NCBI GenBank assembly: GCA_911728435.2
Contig: OU452211.1
Location: 12,754,428 to 12,818,427 of the forward strand
Reading direction: 5' to 3'
Length of the DNA: 64,000 bases
Origin: Apoderus coryli
Lineage: Eukaryota; Arthropoda; Insecta; Coleoptera; Attelabidae
The position numbers and the translations under genes were made by a program. The notes below the pieces were generated by a model. That model saw nothing but the letters and a program-made list of their open reading frames with translations. It was not told where the DNA came from and ran no database searches. This document shows, piece after piece, positions 1 through 12,600 of this stretch; within the stretch, counting starts at the first letter, position 1, and each line of letters begins with the position of its first letter.

Positions 1-409
1 TTTAGTTTTGGGTTTCATAAAACGATTTTTGAGAATAGTTAGGTACGTATAGGTACCTACCTAATTACCTCATTATGTATTTTCTTAATAATAATAGCTA
101 CACCTAAGTGGGTACGAATGGAAATATGTAGGTGTACAATACCTAATTCAAGCAGAATACCGACCTCATTTAGCGCAAATAAAATTTTATATAGGTTCAC
201 AATTTGAAATCTTATTTAACTAATGCACATACAAGTCTCGTTTAGATGAGAAGATATCAGCTTAGCAGGAAAAATTGTCGTTTTTAGATAATGTAGTTAC
301 TCATACTTGATAACTACATTTACTACTTTAACAAAAATTTTGCGAAAACTAGCAAATTCACCTCTAAATAATATTTTTTATTTGGATAAACCAAGTTTTT
401 TTTTCTGTG
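1..409 (+). mobile_element. Element family A, 3' end (cut by window edge)
   Basis: This is nearly identical to the last ~410 bp of the complete copies at 34597-38200 and 59406-59814. It ends with the same terminus (AACCAAG, T-run, CTGTG). The rest of the element and any upstream target duplication lie outside the window. A small antisense ORF here is only a shadow. Confidence 0.9.
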
Positions 410-602
410 TATACCAGAATAATTACCAAAAATCATAGGTCTATAAACGAGACACCGCCGGCAACAACAATCGTTGTGAAGACAGTTGCAATGTTGAAAA
501 ACTTGAATTAAAAACAAGAGTTACTGTCAGAGAGTTTCGAACTAATCTGTTGACTCATCAATTATTATTAAAAGATGATTTTTCCTTAATACAATTATAC
601 AG
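410..602 (+). other. Xdh: Xdh intron tail upstream of first visible exon
   Basis: AT-rich intron sequence between the end of element A and the acceptor at 601-602. No coding exon is visible in it. Confidence 0.7.
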
Positions 603-699
603 TAAGATTATGTGGAACCAAACTAGGATGTGCGGAGGGAGGTTGCGGAGCTTGCACTGTCATGGTATCTAGATACGACAGACAGTCACATGAAGAGAT
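603..699 (+). CDS. Xdh: Xdh exon: first 2Fe-2S cluster motif
   Basis: The exon begins after the acceptor TATACAG (601-602 = AG) with two bases that complete a codon split with an upstream exon (probably Leu). It reads [19 protein letters not shown], giving three of the four cysteines of the N-terminal plant-ferredoxin-like 2Fe-2S cluster. The donor is GTATCC at 700. Splicing there joins AT to the T of the next exon and gives a continuous [10 protein letters not shown]. The conserved Gly after the first Cys is Ala here. Confidence 0.93.
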
Positions 700-3600
700 G
701 TATCCTTTTTTTAAAATTTAGTAGACTTGACTTTATAATCGTCATCATATTGTTAAATGGTATAATTTTCCTTATAAGCTTATTTAGTCATATTCCCGTT
801 AATGCGTGCTTAGCTCCAATATGTGCCATGCATGGTTTGGCTGTGACAACCGTAGAAGGAATTGGGTCTATCAAAAGCAAGTTACATCCTGTTCAAGAGC
901 GAATTGCTAAATCCCACGGTTAGTTCTAACTTTTAAACAACCATTAGCATTTGGTTTGTGATTGCCATAGAAAATTTACCTTTATGTGGGTTTTGGCAGA
1001 AAACGCCAAATAATTGATTTGTACACCATTTGGTGTTCTTAAATAAATGTTTTAATGGATCTAGTCGCCTATGGAATCAGAAATGTCAAATAAATTATTT
1101 TATCTGTCAATTTAATTTACTCTTCATGCTTTACTAGTGTTATTATTGATGTACAATTGTTAGTTTTGGTGTTGTTTTGTTAAAATGAAGATTATTTATT
1201 CAAAAGCAGAACGTATTGATATGATATTGATCCTTGGAGAATGTCATCAAAATTCTTTATTGGCTTCTCGAGTTTATGCTGAAAGTTTCCCATACGAAAT
1301 CATCCAAGACCAGCTGCTTTTGAGAGACTATTAAATCAGTTTAAGGAAACTGGAAGTGTTAGCTACAAGAAATACGTGAAAAGGAAACCTGTCACCGAAA
1401 ATGAAGAAACTATTTTTGCTATAGTTGGTTCAGTTATCGAAAATCCTAATATTAGTCAAAATCACATATCCGAAAACACCAGGCAAGTATTTCACGAGTG
1501 CTTAAAAAACATAGATTTCATGCTTATAAAATTCAGCTTTGTCAAGAGCTTTATGGAAATGATTTTGACAATAGAATTGAATTTTGCATGTGGGTGTTAG
1601 ATAAAGTGGCAGCAAATGAAACATTTTTTGATAATGTGTTATTTAGTGACAAATGTACATTTCACAACAATGACCTCGTGAACAGACAGAACTACCATTA
1701 TTATTCTGACTCGAATCCCCATGAATACAGAATCATCAGCAATCAAAATAGGTGGTCCATTAATGTGTGGGGTGGAACATTCGGCCCAAATTTAATAGGA
1801 CCCTATTTTTTTGAGGGATATTTAAATGGTATGATGTTTCTCGATTTTCTTCTACACCCACTTCCTGTATTATTAGAAGAAATTCCTTTAAACAGGAGAA
1901 AAACTATTTTATTTCCATTAATGCTGTTTATGCGTAATTAGGAATAATTCATAATGACTTTTATAATAATTGTAGATCATTTGACATTTCTGATTCCATA
2001 GCCTACTAAGATATATTAAAACGTTTATTTAAAAAAAACCAAATGGTGTACAAAACAATTATTTGGAGTTTTCTTCCAAAACGCGCAGACTTAGCTATAG
2101 TACACCCTAATACCTTTCGACAGGTAATTAGTAAGTATAGGTAAGCTCAGAAATATGACGTTCCATTTACATTAATGAAGTTATAGCAACTTAAAGTTCT
2201 TATTTGAGTAGTTTTAATTTTTGGACACCCTGTATAAGATTGCAAGTTTATTGCAAATGGAATATCAAATATGATCTATTTTTACACTTTAGTGTTCATT
2301 TCGTCAACATGACTTTAATAGTTCCTAAGTATTTGAAAGATGAAAATGAGGCTAGATTTTGAGAAAATTCAATTTATTATTTAAGGTTTAGGTATTATAA
2401 ACCTTAATGAAACAGACACTTAATTTGATCAGAGGATCTAAAAGTGCAATAATATACAGGGCATTCCATTTAAAAAAACATAACTTTGATAGTTTTAGAC
2501 TATATAGGGAGCAGTTCGGCTATTATAATTATAAAAGCATCTTTTTTCTTTTTATTGACTTTAATTTACCTAATGAAAAAAATGCCGATTTGGGAACTAT
2601 TTTAAAAATTACATTTTAAAAAGGTTTCTCTCAAAGAAGCCTGATCTGAAAATTTAACTGTATGTTAAAACATATGGCATATTTTACACTTGTTTGGCTT
2701 CGGAGGAGATCTACACGGCCTGAAACTGGTTCTGGTTGAGGATTAGAGTGAATAAGAACTATCACGTTTTAGTATTGTTGAAGTTACTTCCAGTTATACC
2801 AGAAGTACGTGTCAACTTGCTTAATGTTAATGTACCTAAAGGAATATTTCAAATTTGAACAGTTTTAGATGCTATGGAAAATTTAAAGTAGACTTTGTGG
2901 ACCTAACTCTTGACGTTTTTATGTCAAAATGACATTTCCGGATTCTTAAGGCTCCCAATGCTTTATAGGCCGGAATTAATGTCATCATTAAAAAAAATAA
3001 ATAAGAAAACGCTTTATTAAAACCACACTATACGCATTTTGTTGACAATGGAAGAAGATATTGTCCTTCAACTTGAATTAGCTCGTTTTACCATCGATTG
3101 CCAAGTACGTAGAAATATTGAAATATATACAAGGGAATATGCAATATGCACGTCTAATCCAGTTTTTTCCATAAGTCGCATTGATAAATTGACGTGCTAC
3201 TATGCTAAAGTGAAGTGGGGCCCTATCATAATAAGCATAAACCACATTGCTCCCCTTTCCAATAGTTCAGATAGGTAGGTTCAAAATGAGTGGGTCCACA
3301 CGGATCCTCGTATTACTCAAACTATATAAGGTATATGAACAACTTGTTCTGGGACACGCAGTATTTTATACACTGAACCGAAAAGGTACGTGATATTAAT
3401 AAAAAAGTGCTTCAAATCAATGAACGTCAACATTAAATTTGAGCCGATGATGGGTGACATTAATACAATGAACGTTCGTACATAAATTCGGTAGCGAATT
3501 CTGTACGTTGAATTAATAAATAAAGAACAAAAATTTATGCTCGCCGGTTATTGATCTTACGAATGATGGACATTAATTTATAACTCCTGTACGTTAAAAC

Positions 3601-6600
3601 GATGTTACCAGGTTGTTAATGTTACGAACGGTAAAGATTAGTTTATGTCTCCAATACGTAAAACCGATGTTAGCTGGTTATTAATGTTACGAACGATGAA
3701 CATTAATCTATGACTTTTGTACATTAAACCGATGTCTGAAGGTTATTAATGTTACGAACGATGAACATTAATCTATGACTTTTGTACATTAAACCGATGT
3801 CTGAAGGTTATTAATGTTACGAACGATGAACATTAATCTATGACTTTTGTACATTAAACCGATGTCTGAAGGTTATTAATGTTACGAATGAGAAACATAA
3901 ATCTATGACTTTTGTACGTTAAACCAATGTTAGCTGATTATTACATTGGGTTATAATAATTGTTTTACGTAATTGTGTTCGCCGGAAATTATTATTACGA
4001 AAGATTGAGATTATTGTTCTGTATTCAATCAATAATCGCGAGCATATAGGTACATATGTATTATGTGTACTGCAAAGTGCAGTATGGTTCAAATATACTA
4101 GTACCAATGGTTAGAGAATTTAAAAGCCCAAATAAGACTCAAAATTATCTTGCTGTACGTCCATTGATTTGATGCACCTGCTTTGTAAATAAATTAAATC
4201 ATATTTGTACGACACTCGAAATCTAAAGGCTTTATTTTTAATTTAGTTAATATTAAATGCTAAACATGTCAGATTCGTCTGTCGTCTGAGGTGAAAAGGG
4301 AGAAAAAACGATATTTGGAAACTAAAGTCCGCGGAAATTCTTCTAAACAAAATTGGAAATTATTACGAGATCTAAACATTTATGCAAGGGAAAATATCAC
4401 AATACCGTCTTTTATTCATGATGTTGATAATATTAATGATTTTTTTGTGGCCACTTCTACCAACAATCCGGATTCAGGAACGATCAATTTTTACTTAGGT
4501 AATAAAATTAGGCCTGATATTAACTTTGAATTTACAATGGTGGATCATGGGGAGATACTTGATGCATTGCTTGGGATTAAGTCAAATGCTGTAGCAGTGA
4601 CATGATCAGTATTGATATGCTAGTAGTAGTAGTTGTCCGTTTATAATGCCCTTGATACAGCACCTAGTTAATTACTATATAGAAACGAGGAACTTCCCAA
4701 CATGTTGGAAAGAAGCCAATGTCATTCCAATACCAAAACTAAAACTCCATCAACATTTAAGGATCTTATAGACCGATTAATATACTCCCAGCGATCTCCA
4801 AGGTTATTGAGAGAGTGATCTGCAATCAAATGAAAACATATCTTGATGGGCATGGGTTGTTGTCGGAGGTCCAGTCTGGGTTCCGTCAGGGTCACAGTTG
4901 CTCCACGACATGACTTAAAATACTGGATGATGCATTGGGGGCGGTCGATCAGGGTCGATTGACGGCATTGCTGCTGTTGGACTACGCAAGGGGCATTTGA
5001 CCGCATTGTTCATGGTTTGTTGCTGGCCATTGTGGGTTACCTGGGCTTTGGGGAGTCTGCTGTGTCTCTACTCGGAACATATGTGAATGATAGAAGTCAG
5101 GTTGTCATTTTGGGAACGGCAGTGTCTGGGCCCAGGACATTGCGTAGTGCCGCAGGGCATCCAGGAATCATTGCCTTTTTTTATGTATCAGGGTTTTTGT
5201 TGTTGTTATTATTATGCAGTTATCTTTAGTATTGCTAATATGTTAAGCTAGGAGGCTGTGCATCGACTTCGCCTTTTGTGTAACTTTTCTAAGTTCTCAA
5301 TAAAGTCAATTATTATATTATTATTATTATTAATCAAAATAACAGGTTTTTAAGCAAACAGTGTGCGCCTTTAGAATAGACTTATAGAACCCATACGGTT
5401 GAATTGCAGATTTTCTTCTTTTAAGGTTTATTATATGTTCTTCTATTTCTTGAACTGTTTTAGCACAAAATAAAAAAGATTCTTGAGAGTCTTTTATTGT
5501 GTACTTTAAATGGCTTATCTTTCCACTGGCTGGAACATAGCTTAGCGGATAGCACTAAATATCCATGAAGAGCCCATAAAATTTCTCCCCTCGTATCGGC
5601 GGGTTTTCAACATTACAAAGAAATACCGCACTGTGTTTTTTTTTCGTTTTAAACTGACTTTAGTTTTGTACTTTACTAAATGGTACTTATATAAAAGGAT
5701 TACTACTTACCTTATATTTCTACATTTGTTGTATTATTTGGGAACAAATTTTAAAAATAGATTTAGGAACACACTTCACTTTTCAACTGTATACATTTAA
5801 CTAAACAAAACAAAAAGGACGCGTAAACAAAAAGTCTATGAGAATGTCATAATGTCAATGTTTTGAGTATTCAGTCTATGGTCCGGGTGCATTGATTTGC
5901 GCGCGTTATTCAGAATTTAATGGTTAGGTTCGTAAAATTAATGCTTACCATCCATTGAATCAACGATGATCGTTTATTAGTTTTTATGTTCGCTGTTCAT
6001 AGGTGTATGATTTACAAATTATTGTGTTAAAGGCGAAGAGCATAAATTAATAAATTTAAAACATTGAAGCAATAAATAGTGACATTATATTGATGAAAAA
6101 AAAACATAAATTTTCGATGTCTTGCATTTATTGATTAATGTTTCATCGTACATTGTTTCTATGTATGAAATTATTAATTTATGATCAAAATTCATTGTAA
6201 CAGTGACCAATTCATAATATTAATGTTCAAAATATTGATGACAACCATTCATTGGTTTTACGTACAATATTTTTTTCAGTGTAAATTGAGACGCATATTC
6301 CAGAGGTTTTATTAAACAGTTTCTTTAACTTTGTCATCAGGATCGCAATGTGGATTTTGCACGCCCGGAATTGTCATGTCAATGTACACCTTGTTAAGAA
6401 ACAAACCAAAGCCCACAATGGAGGATATTGAAGTCGCTTTCCAAGGAAATTTGTGTAGATGTACAGGATACAGACCCATATTGGATGGATTTAAAACATT
6501 TACTGAAGAATGGGAAATGATGCAAAGAGGAACTATTATGGAAATTAGCCAAAAGGATGTATGTGGAATGGGAGACCAGTGTTGTAAATTAAAGAAAGGT

Positions 6601-9600
6601 AACAATTTATCCTATCTCTTCTGTAGATATTATAAATGACACTAGACAAAGTGATTCTGTTCTTATTTAGTTTTAATTTAAGACAAACCACAGTAATATT
6701 TTGTAGTTGTCAGAGAACGAAACCAATTTCTAAGGCATTTACATTTCCAGCTATTAGGCAGCAGTGGCAACGCTTCACGTAAATAATCAGTAAAATTAAT
6801 AATATTTAAGTATTTAATTCTATTTTATTGTGTAATTATTTTTCTCCATATAAAATTTAAACTATAAATTAATGTATACTTAATTTTCAACCTGCTTTAC
6901 CATAAAACTGTAATTTTGAATTTCGTCTTCATCTGAAGCAGGCTTTATCCTATACATCTATTTAACTTACTTAATGTACATACCTATAGGTATTTCCCTC
7001 TTTTTTTATTCTTGTAATAATAGTAAAACATTATTTATTTCGGTCTCTCTCTTCCCTGTATGCGGCTGTTGACACCCTTGCCAGTGCTTGTGTCCTGTGA
7101 CACACCAATAGCCTATTTATTTATCATACACGTTCTTATGCAGACACAACCTCGAGCTAAAATCTAGTATCTTTGTCCCTTCTATAATAAATAACTATTT
7201 ATTTAGTATTATTATGAAGTAGGTAAATATATTCTAGATATTAATTACACTTTAATTAAGGTTTTTAAGAAAACAATACTTAGGTGAGGTACCTACTTAT
7301 AAACATAACCTATATTTGATGCAGTTGACGAAGTAGAGATATCCCTATTAACTTTAGCTACCTATTAAGTATATGACTTTATTTTATGTTGCAACTGCCA
7401 CAAGCCGTCACTGTTAGGGGTTGTTGTGAAATAAGAAATACTTAGAGCTCATATCTTTATTTTGATGTGCAGATGCCGAAAAAGGCATACCTATGTGGGT
7501 GCTCTCTCTCTCTCTCTAGGTGCCATCTCCGCGACGAAGATTGGCGATCATCATGGCAATTCTTATTTTGGATGCAGCTGCTCTAAAAAGCTCTATCGAG
7601 GAACATCCAAACCACTCTCTCATGTTTCTCAACCAGGATATCCTTCTTCTATCCACGCTTCTTGTACCTTGGATCCTTCCCTGCATTATCAATTGAAGTA
7701 AGGCGTATCTTGGTCCACGAGTCACATGGCCGAGATACTGCAGTTTTCTGCTTTTAATTGTTATTAACAACTCTCTTTCTATGTTTAGTCGCTCAAGTAT
7801 TTCTAAGTTAGTTATCCGATCGACCCATGACACCTACAGTACTCTTCTGTACACCCACATTTCAAAAGCTACTAGTCTTTTGGTTATTTCTGCGTTCAGA
7901 GTCCATGCCTCGACGCCATAAAGCAGAGTGGCAAAAACATAACATCTAACTAGTCTCAGTCTCAGTTTTAGGCTTAGACCTCTATTGCACAAAACTCTTT
8001 TCATGCTATTGAAATTGGATCTTGCTATTTCTATGCGTGCTTTTATTTCTTTCGTGTAGTCGTTATTACAAGTAACTGTTGTTCCAAGATAAGTATACTT
8101 CTCTACCTGCTCGATGGGTTCACCTTTGACGATTATCTGTTCGTTGTTAGTCTGGGCCTTCTTTGTTATTTTCATGAACTTTGGTTTGTTTACGTTGAGT
8201 GTAAGGCCGTATTCTTCGCTATATCGAACAAGTTTGTCCATGATTCTTTGTAGATCTTCCAGGTTTTCCGTTAAAATTACGGTATCATCAGCGTATCTTA
8301 GAACAACTATAGGCACTCCATTTACTTTTATTCCTGCACTGTCATTTTCAATTGCCCTTTTTAGAATCTCTTCAGAGTAGGCATTAAACAAAATAGGTGA
8401 CAGAACACAACCTTGACGTACACCTCTCTTGATTGAGATGATGCCAGAATTTTGTTGATCTACTTTGACGATGGCATTTTGGTTGTAATAGAGATTTGAG
8501 ATGATTTGCAGGTCTTGGTGGTCTAGGTTTTTACATTGTAATATTTCCATCAACTGGTCGTGGCGGACCCTGTCAAACGCTTTATTATAGTCGATGAAGC
8601 AGGCATATACGTCCTGATTAACATCTAGGCATCGCTGCACTATTACGTTGAATGCGAATAGTGCTTCTCTTGTACCTAATCCTTTGCGAAAGCCAAACTG
8701 ACTGTCACTTATATCCAGATCGAGTTTCTGGTGGATGCGGTTGAGTATAATTTTTAACAGTAGTTTCAAAGTGTGGGACATGAGGCTTATGGTACGGTGG
8801 TCACTGCACTCTTTTGCACCCGATTTTTTCGGTAAACATATGAAGACTGATGAGAGCCATTCCTTTGGTAGTTTTCCAGACTCATAGACGCTGTTCAAGA
8901 GTCTCACCACGACATCCATATCTTGTTCACTTATGATCTTAAGAATGTCGATAGGAATTCCGTCGGGGCCAGGAGATTTACCGTTGCTAATGTTGTTTAG
9001 TGTGTGGGTGACTTCGTCCTTCGTGATTTCGGGACCTGTGTCTTCCAGTCCTACCCTAGCTACGGATGTGATATTTCTCACATCGTCGAAAAGGTCTTTT
9101 ATATATTTCTGCCATCTCTTCAGTTTGTCTTCTGTGTTTGATAGTGTTTTCTCATTTTTATCTAAGAGGATTGTAGTAATCTGTCCTTTTCTGAGACCTG
9201 CCAATTCTTGTATCTTCTTATAAATAAATAAATAAATAAATAAATCTTTATTGTCTAACAGGTTTGCACCCAATAACAAGACAAATCACAATGTTTAACT
9301 TAAAAATAATCATATGTAAGCCATAAACATACAACAATATCAAACAAGACGACACAACATGTTCCTAAATGTATTCAAATTCTCACCAAAATAATTTATG
9401 TTCATGTGAAAATTATAGTGATTACATAAATTCGAGGCTTTCAATATAGGGGCTCTACCCTCGTAGTTAGATTGTACTGGAGGATTTCTAAATAAATATG
9501 AGTACCTTGCATTATACTGTGGGACATGTAAATTAATCTGTTCCAACAAGTAGGGACAATCAATCATGCCGTTAATCAATTTAAAAAGAAGGAGCTGATA

Positions 9601-12600
9601 TGCTACAATTCTGCGAGATTCCAGTGATGTAAAGTGAAATCTATTTAATAAAAGTAAATGATCAGTACCACGCGGTGGAAAGTGACCATCGATTTTAAAG
9701 GCTAAATATTTAAGAAATCTGCGTTGCACGCCTTCCAACTTATTGATATGGGTCTGATATATCGGAGACCAAATAACTGATGCGTATTCCAGCTTAGATC
9801 GAACCAATGCATGGTATAATGCAATGAGACAATCTGAATTTTCAAAACCGCTAGTGGATCGAAAGATAAAGCCAAGTGTACGAAGAGAGCTTTGAGTTAT
9901 ATTGTGAATATGCTCATTAAACGACAACTCGCTGTCAATAGTCACACCTAGGTCCCTAGAAACAGTGCACCTATCAAGAATTATGCTATTTATAGCATAT
10001 TCATATACTATCGGTTCTCGTCTCCTCGTTATTATCATACGCTTACATTTACTGGAATTCAGAGGCAATTTATTGTGCAAGCACCAGTTCTCCAATATCA
10101 ATAAGTCTGACTGCAACTGCACACAATCATTGTAGGAGCTAACTGTGGAGAAGATCTTCAGGTCGTCCGCAAAGAGCAAACAGGAACTCGATATATCTTT
10201 GATAATATCGTTAATATATATGGCAAATATCAACGGCGCAAGATTACTGCCTTGTGGAGCACCACTGGTAACAACAATCTCGTTGGACCTGAATCCATTG
10301 TACTCGACAAATTGTTTACGACCAGACAGATAAGACTCAAAAAACAAAATTAAGTCCTTGTCGAATCCAAACTCATTCAGTTTCCGTTTTAGAATGCCGT
10401 GATCAAGCCTATCGAATGCCTTAGAAAAATCCGTAAAAACAACATCGACCTGAAGACCCCTACCGACATCCGGATAAACTTGCTGCAAAAACTGCCCCAA
10501 GTTGGTGACAGTGGAGCGGCCCCGATAAAAACCATGCTGAGCGGTAACAATGTGAGCCCTTGCCTGGCCAAATATTTTATCATGCAATATAGTTTCAAAC
10601 ACTTTCGAGAAGTTGGGCAATATAGAAATGGGACGATAATTAGATATTTTGTAGGTTATACAAGTCAAATCTGCGTTGTAGCTCTTCTATTTGCTTGCAT
10701 TTTTCTTCATAGAAACGTTCTTTTGCTACCCTTATTTTTGTTCTTATCTTTTTCTGGGTTTCCCTAAATTTTGTTTTGTTGTTATTGTATTTTCTTCGTT
10801 GGCCCATCAGAAATAAAATTTCCTGGGTAATACATTCTTTATTTATCTTTTTAGAAGGTGCTAGTAACTCTTGGCAGGGGGAAAGAATGCAGGTTTTGAG
10901 GGATTCCCATTGAATGTCAATATCTTCGGATTCAGGGTTAACTTTCGCAAGGTTGGAATGTATTGCTTGTTGGACAACTTCTTGAATGGTCTCCTCTTTA
11001 AGTTTCTTCGTGTCTAACCTTGCAGTGCCAAGCGGGTGCAAACATCCTGAAAAATGAGAGAAGCAGTGTAAAGTGTTATCTACTCCAAAAGTTTCTAGTT
11101 TTCAAAATATTAGCAAGTTAACAGATTTTATTTACGTATTAAGTGCTGGATTTGCTCATAAATTCCCAAATAAAATTCCACAAAAGCAAAATAATAAGGT
11201 TTACGTTCGTCACTGGTTTAACGAAACCAAATTTACATTTCGAGAGTTTGACTTTCATCCACTATACCTACTTTCACAAGACGACCGTTCCATCAATCGA
11301 GGACTCATCAGTAGTGATTGGTCAGTAGTTGACAGCCAAATTAGTTACTGAAATTTAAATTGAAAATTTGAACGATAATAATGCAATAACCAAATAAATA
11401 TTTAAGTTTAGTGGCTGACTATCATCATTCAAGGAACTAAGAAAATCTTATTCATTAATGCACAAGTTAAAATAGGAAAATTAATATAATTACGTATAAT
11501 TATATTAATTCCCATACGAAACTTTAATTACAATAATTGAAAATTGAATTTATTTCAATTACTAAAAGAAACAACTTAATCTTTATAAACATTGATTGGA
11601 AACAAAGAACTTACTGAAACTTTATACAATTCACTACTTCAGAATAAAATGAAATGGACTTAGTCTTTATACTGGTGTACTTCAAAACAAAAAAAAAAAT
11701 AGAAAATTATTCTTAACTGTGAGTCCAAAAGCAATTAAAATATTTACTTTAAGTTTATAAAATTGGTACATCTAGACCCTTCTAAGACTAAAACGAATCT
11801 AATTTGAAAGTCCTATCGCCTTTCCAAAATTGCCTCATAAAAATGGCCAATAAGAAAAGAGCATTTTTAAAATATATTCCTATACAAATACAGCTACAGG
11901 GTGAATAGTAGTTTACGTCTTAGAAATAAAATACATTTGTCTGTCGACTGTAATAATGATGGTTGGTACTTAGGTATCTTATCTTGGAGTTCGTTCAAAA
12001 GATTAACCAGTCACTACCATTTGTAAAGCAAGCAATCTCCCGAATCAGCGACTGGACAAAAACCCATTGTTTTTTTATTCGCCTTTTATATATTATTTGA
12101 TATGGGAAACCGTGATGACCTCCAACTACTAGCTTCTGTATACAGGGTGTTAATTAAGTATCTGGCCAAACTTCAGGGGGTGATTCTTTGAGTGATTTTA
12201 AGGTAAAAAGTTCATATAAGCAGGTGTCCGGAAATTCATAGTTTTCAAGATACAGGGTGTCAAAAAAATTTTTTTTTTTACATTTATTTATTAATATCTC
12301 AAACACCTGTAGACCGATTTTGTTGAAATTTGGCAGTATTATGGACTATGATAAGACGCTAAGTTAGCATCAATTGATTGTTGATTATGACTTCCAGTGG
12401 CGTCGTAAGGGGCAGTTTCACGAAGAAAAATAACAAAAAAAATGTGCGCTACTGACTTTTTTAAAATAAAAAAAATAATTTTTGGATTAAGCCATTAAAA
12501 ATACAACTTTTTTGTCTCTTGATATTTTTTCGTATATTTTATCGTTTTCCAGAAAAAAAATTAAAGCTACTTAAATGCATGTCCCTGGATCTGTAAAAGT

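Larger units (their letters stand above)
3371..6281 (+). mobile_element. Element family B, copy 1
   Basis: Begins CACTGAACCG and ends TTTTTTCAGTG. Copy 2 at 22256-25022 is colinear and nearly identical along its length. Contents in order: a degenerate 65-bp tandem array (about 3545-3935), a decayed LINE reverse transcriptase fragment (about 4283-5330), then AT-rich DNA and subterminal motifs such as ATTAATGTTCA. No long flanking direct repeat is visible, unlike copy 2. The right end is only 59 bp from an Xdh exon. No protein for its own movement is visible. Confidence 0.8.
7501..11050 (-). mobile_element. RTE-like LINE, interrupted by a jockey-like LINE
   Basis: Runs right to left. The 5' part (11041-10665) encodes the region between endonuclease and RT. 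It is interrupted at about 10665-9220 by another LINE and continues as RT (9219-7834) and C-terminal domain (7833-7516). It ends in a (CT)n run at about 7502-7518. The endonuclease is not visible, so the copy is 5'-truncated near 11050. Confidence 0.85.

Noticed and set aside
3039..3278. 79-codon ORF as a possible small gene
   Set aside because: No recognisable domain, no splice or family support, and surrounded by repeat-like intron DNA.
8114..8380. Plus-strand ORFs over the RTE-like LINE (also 8933-9223)
   Set aside because: They are reverse-strand shadows of the clear RT frame on the minus strand.
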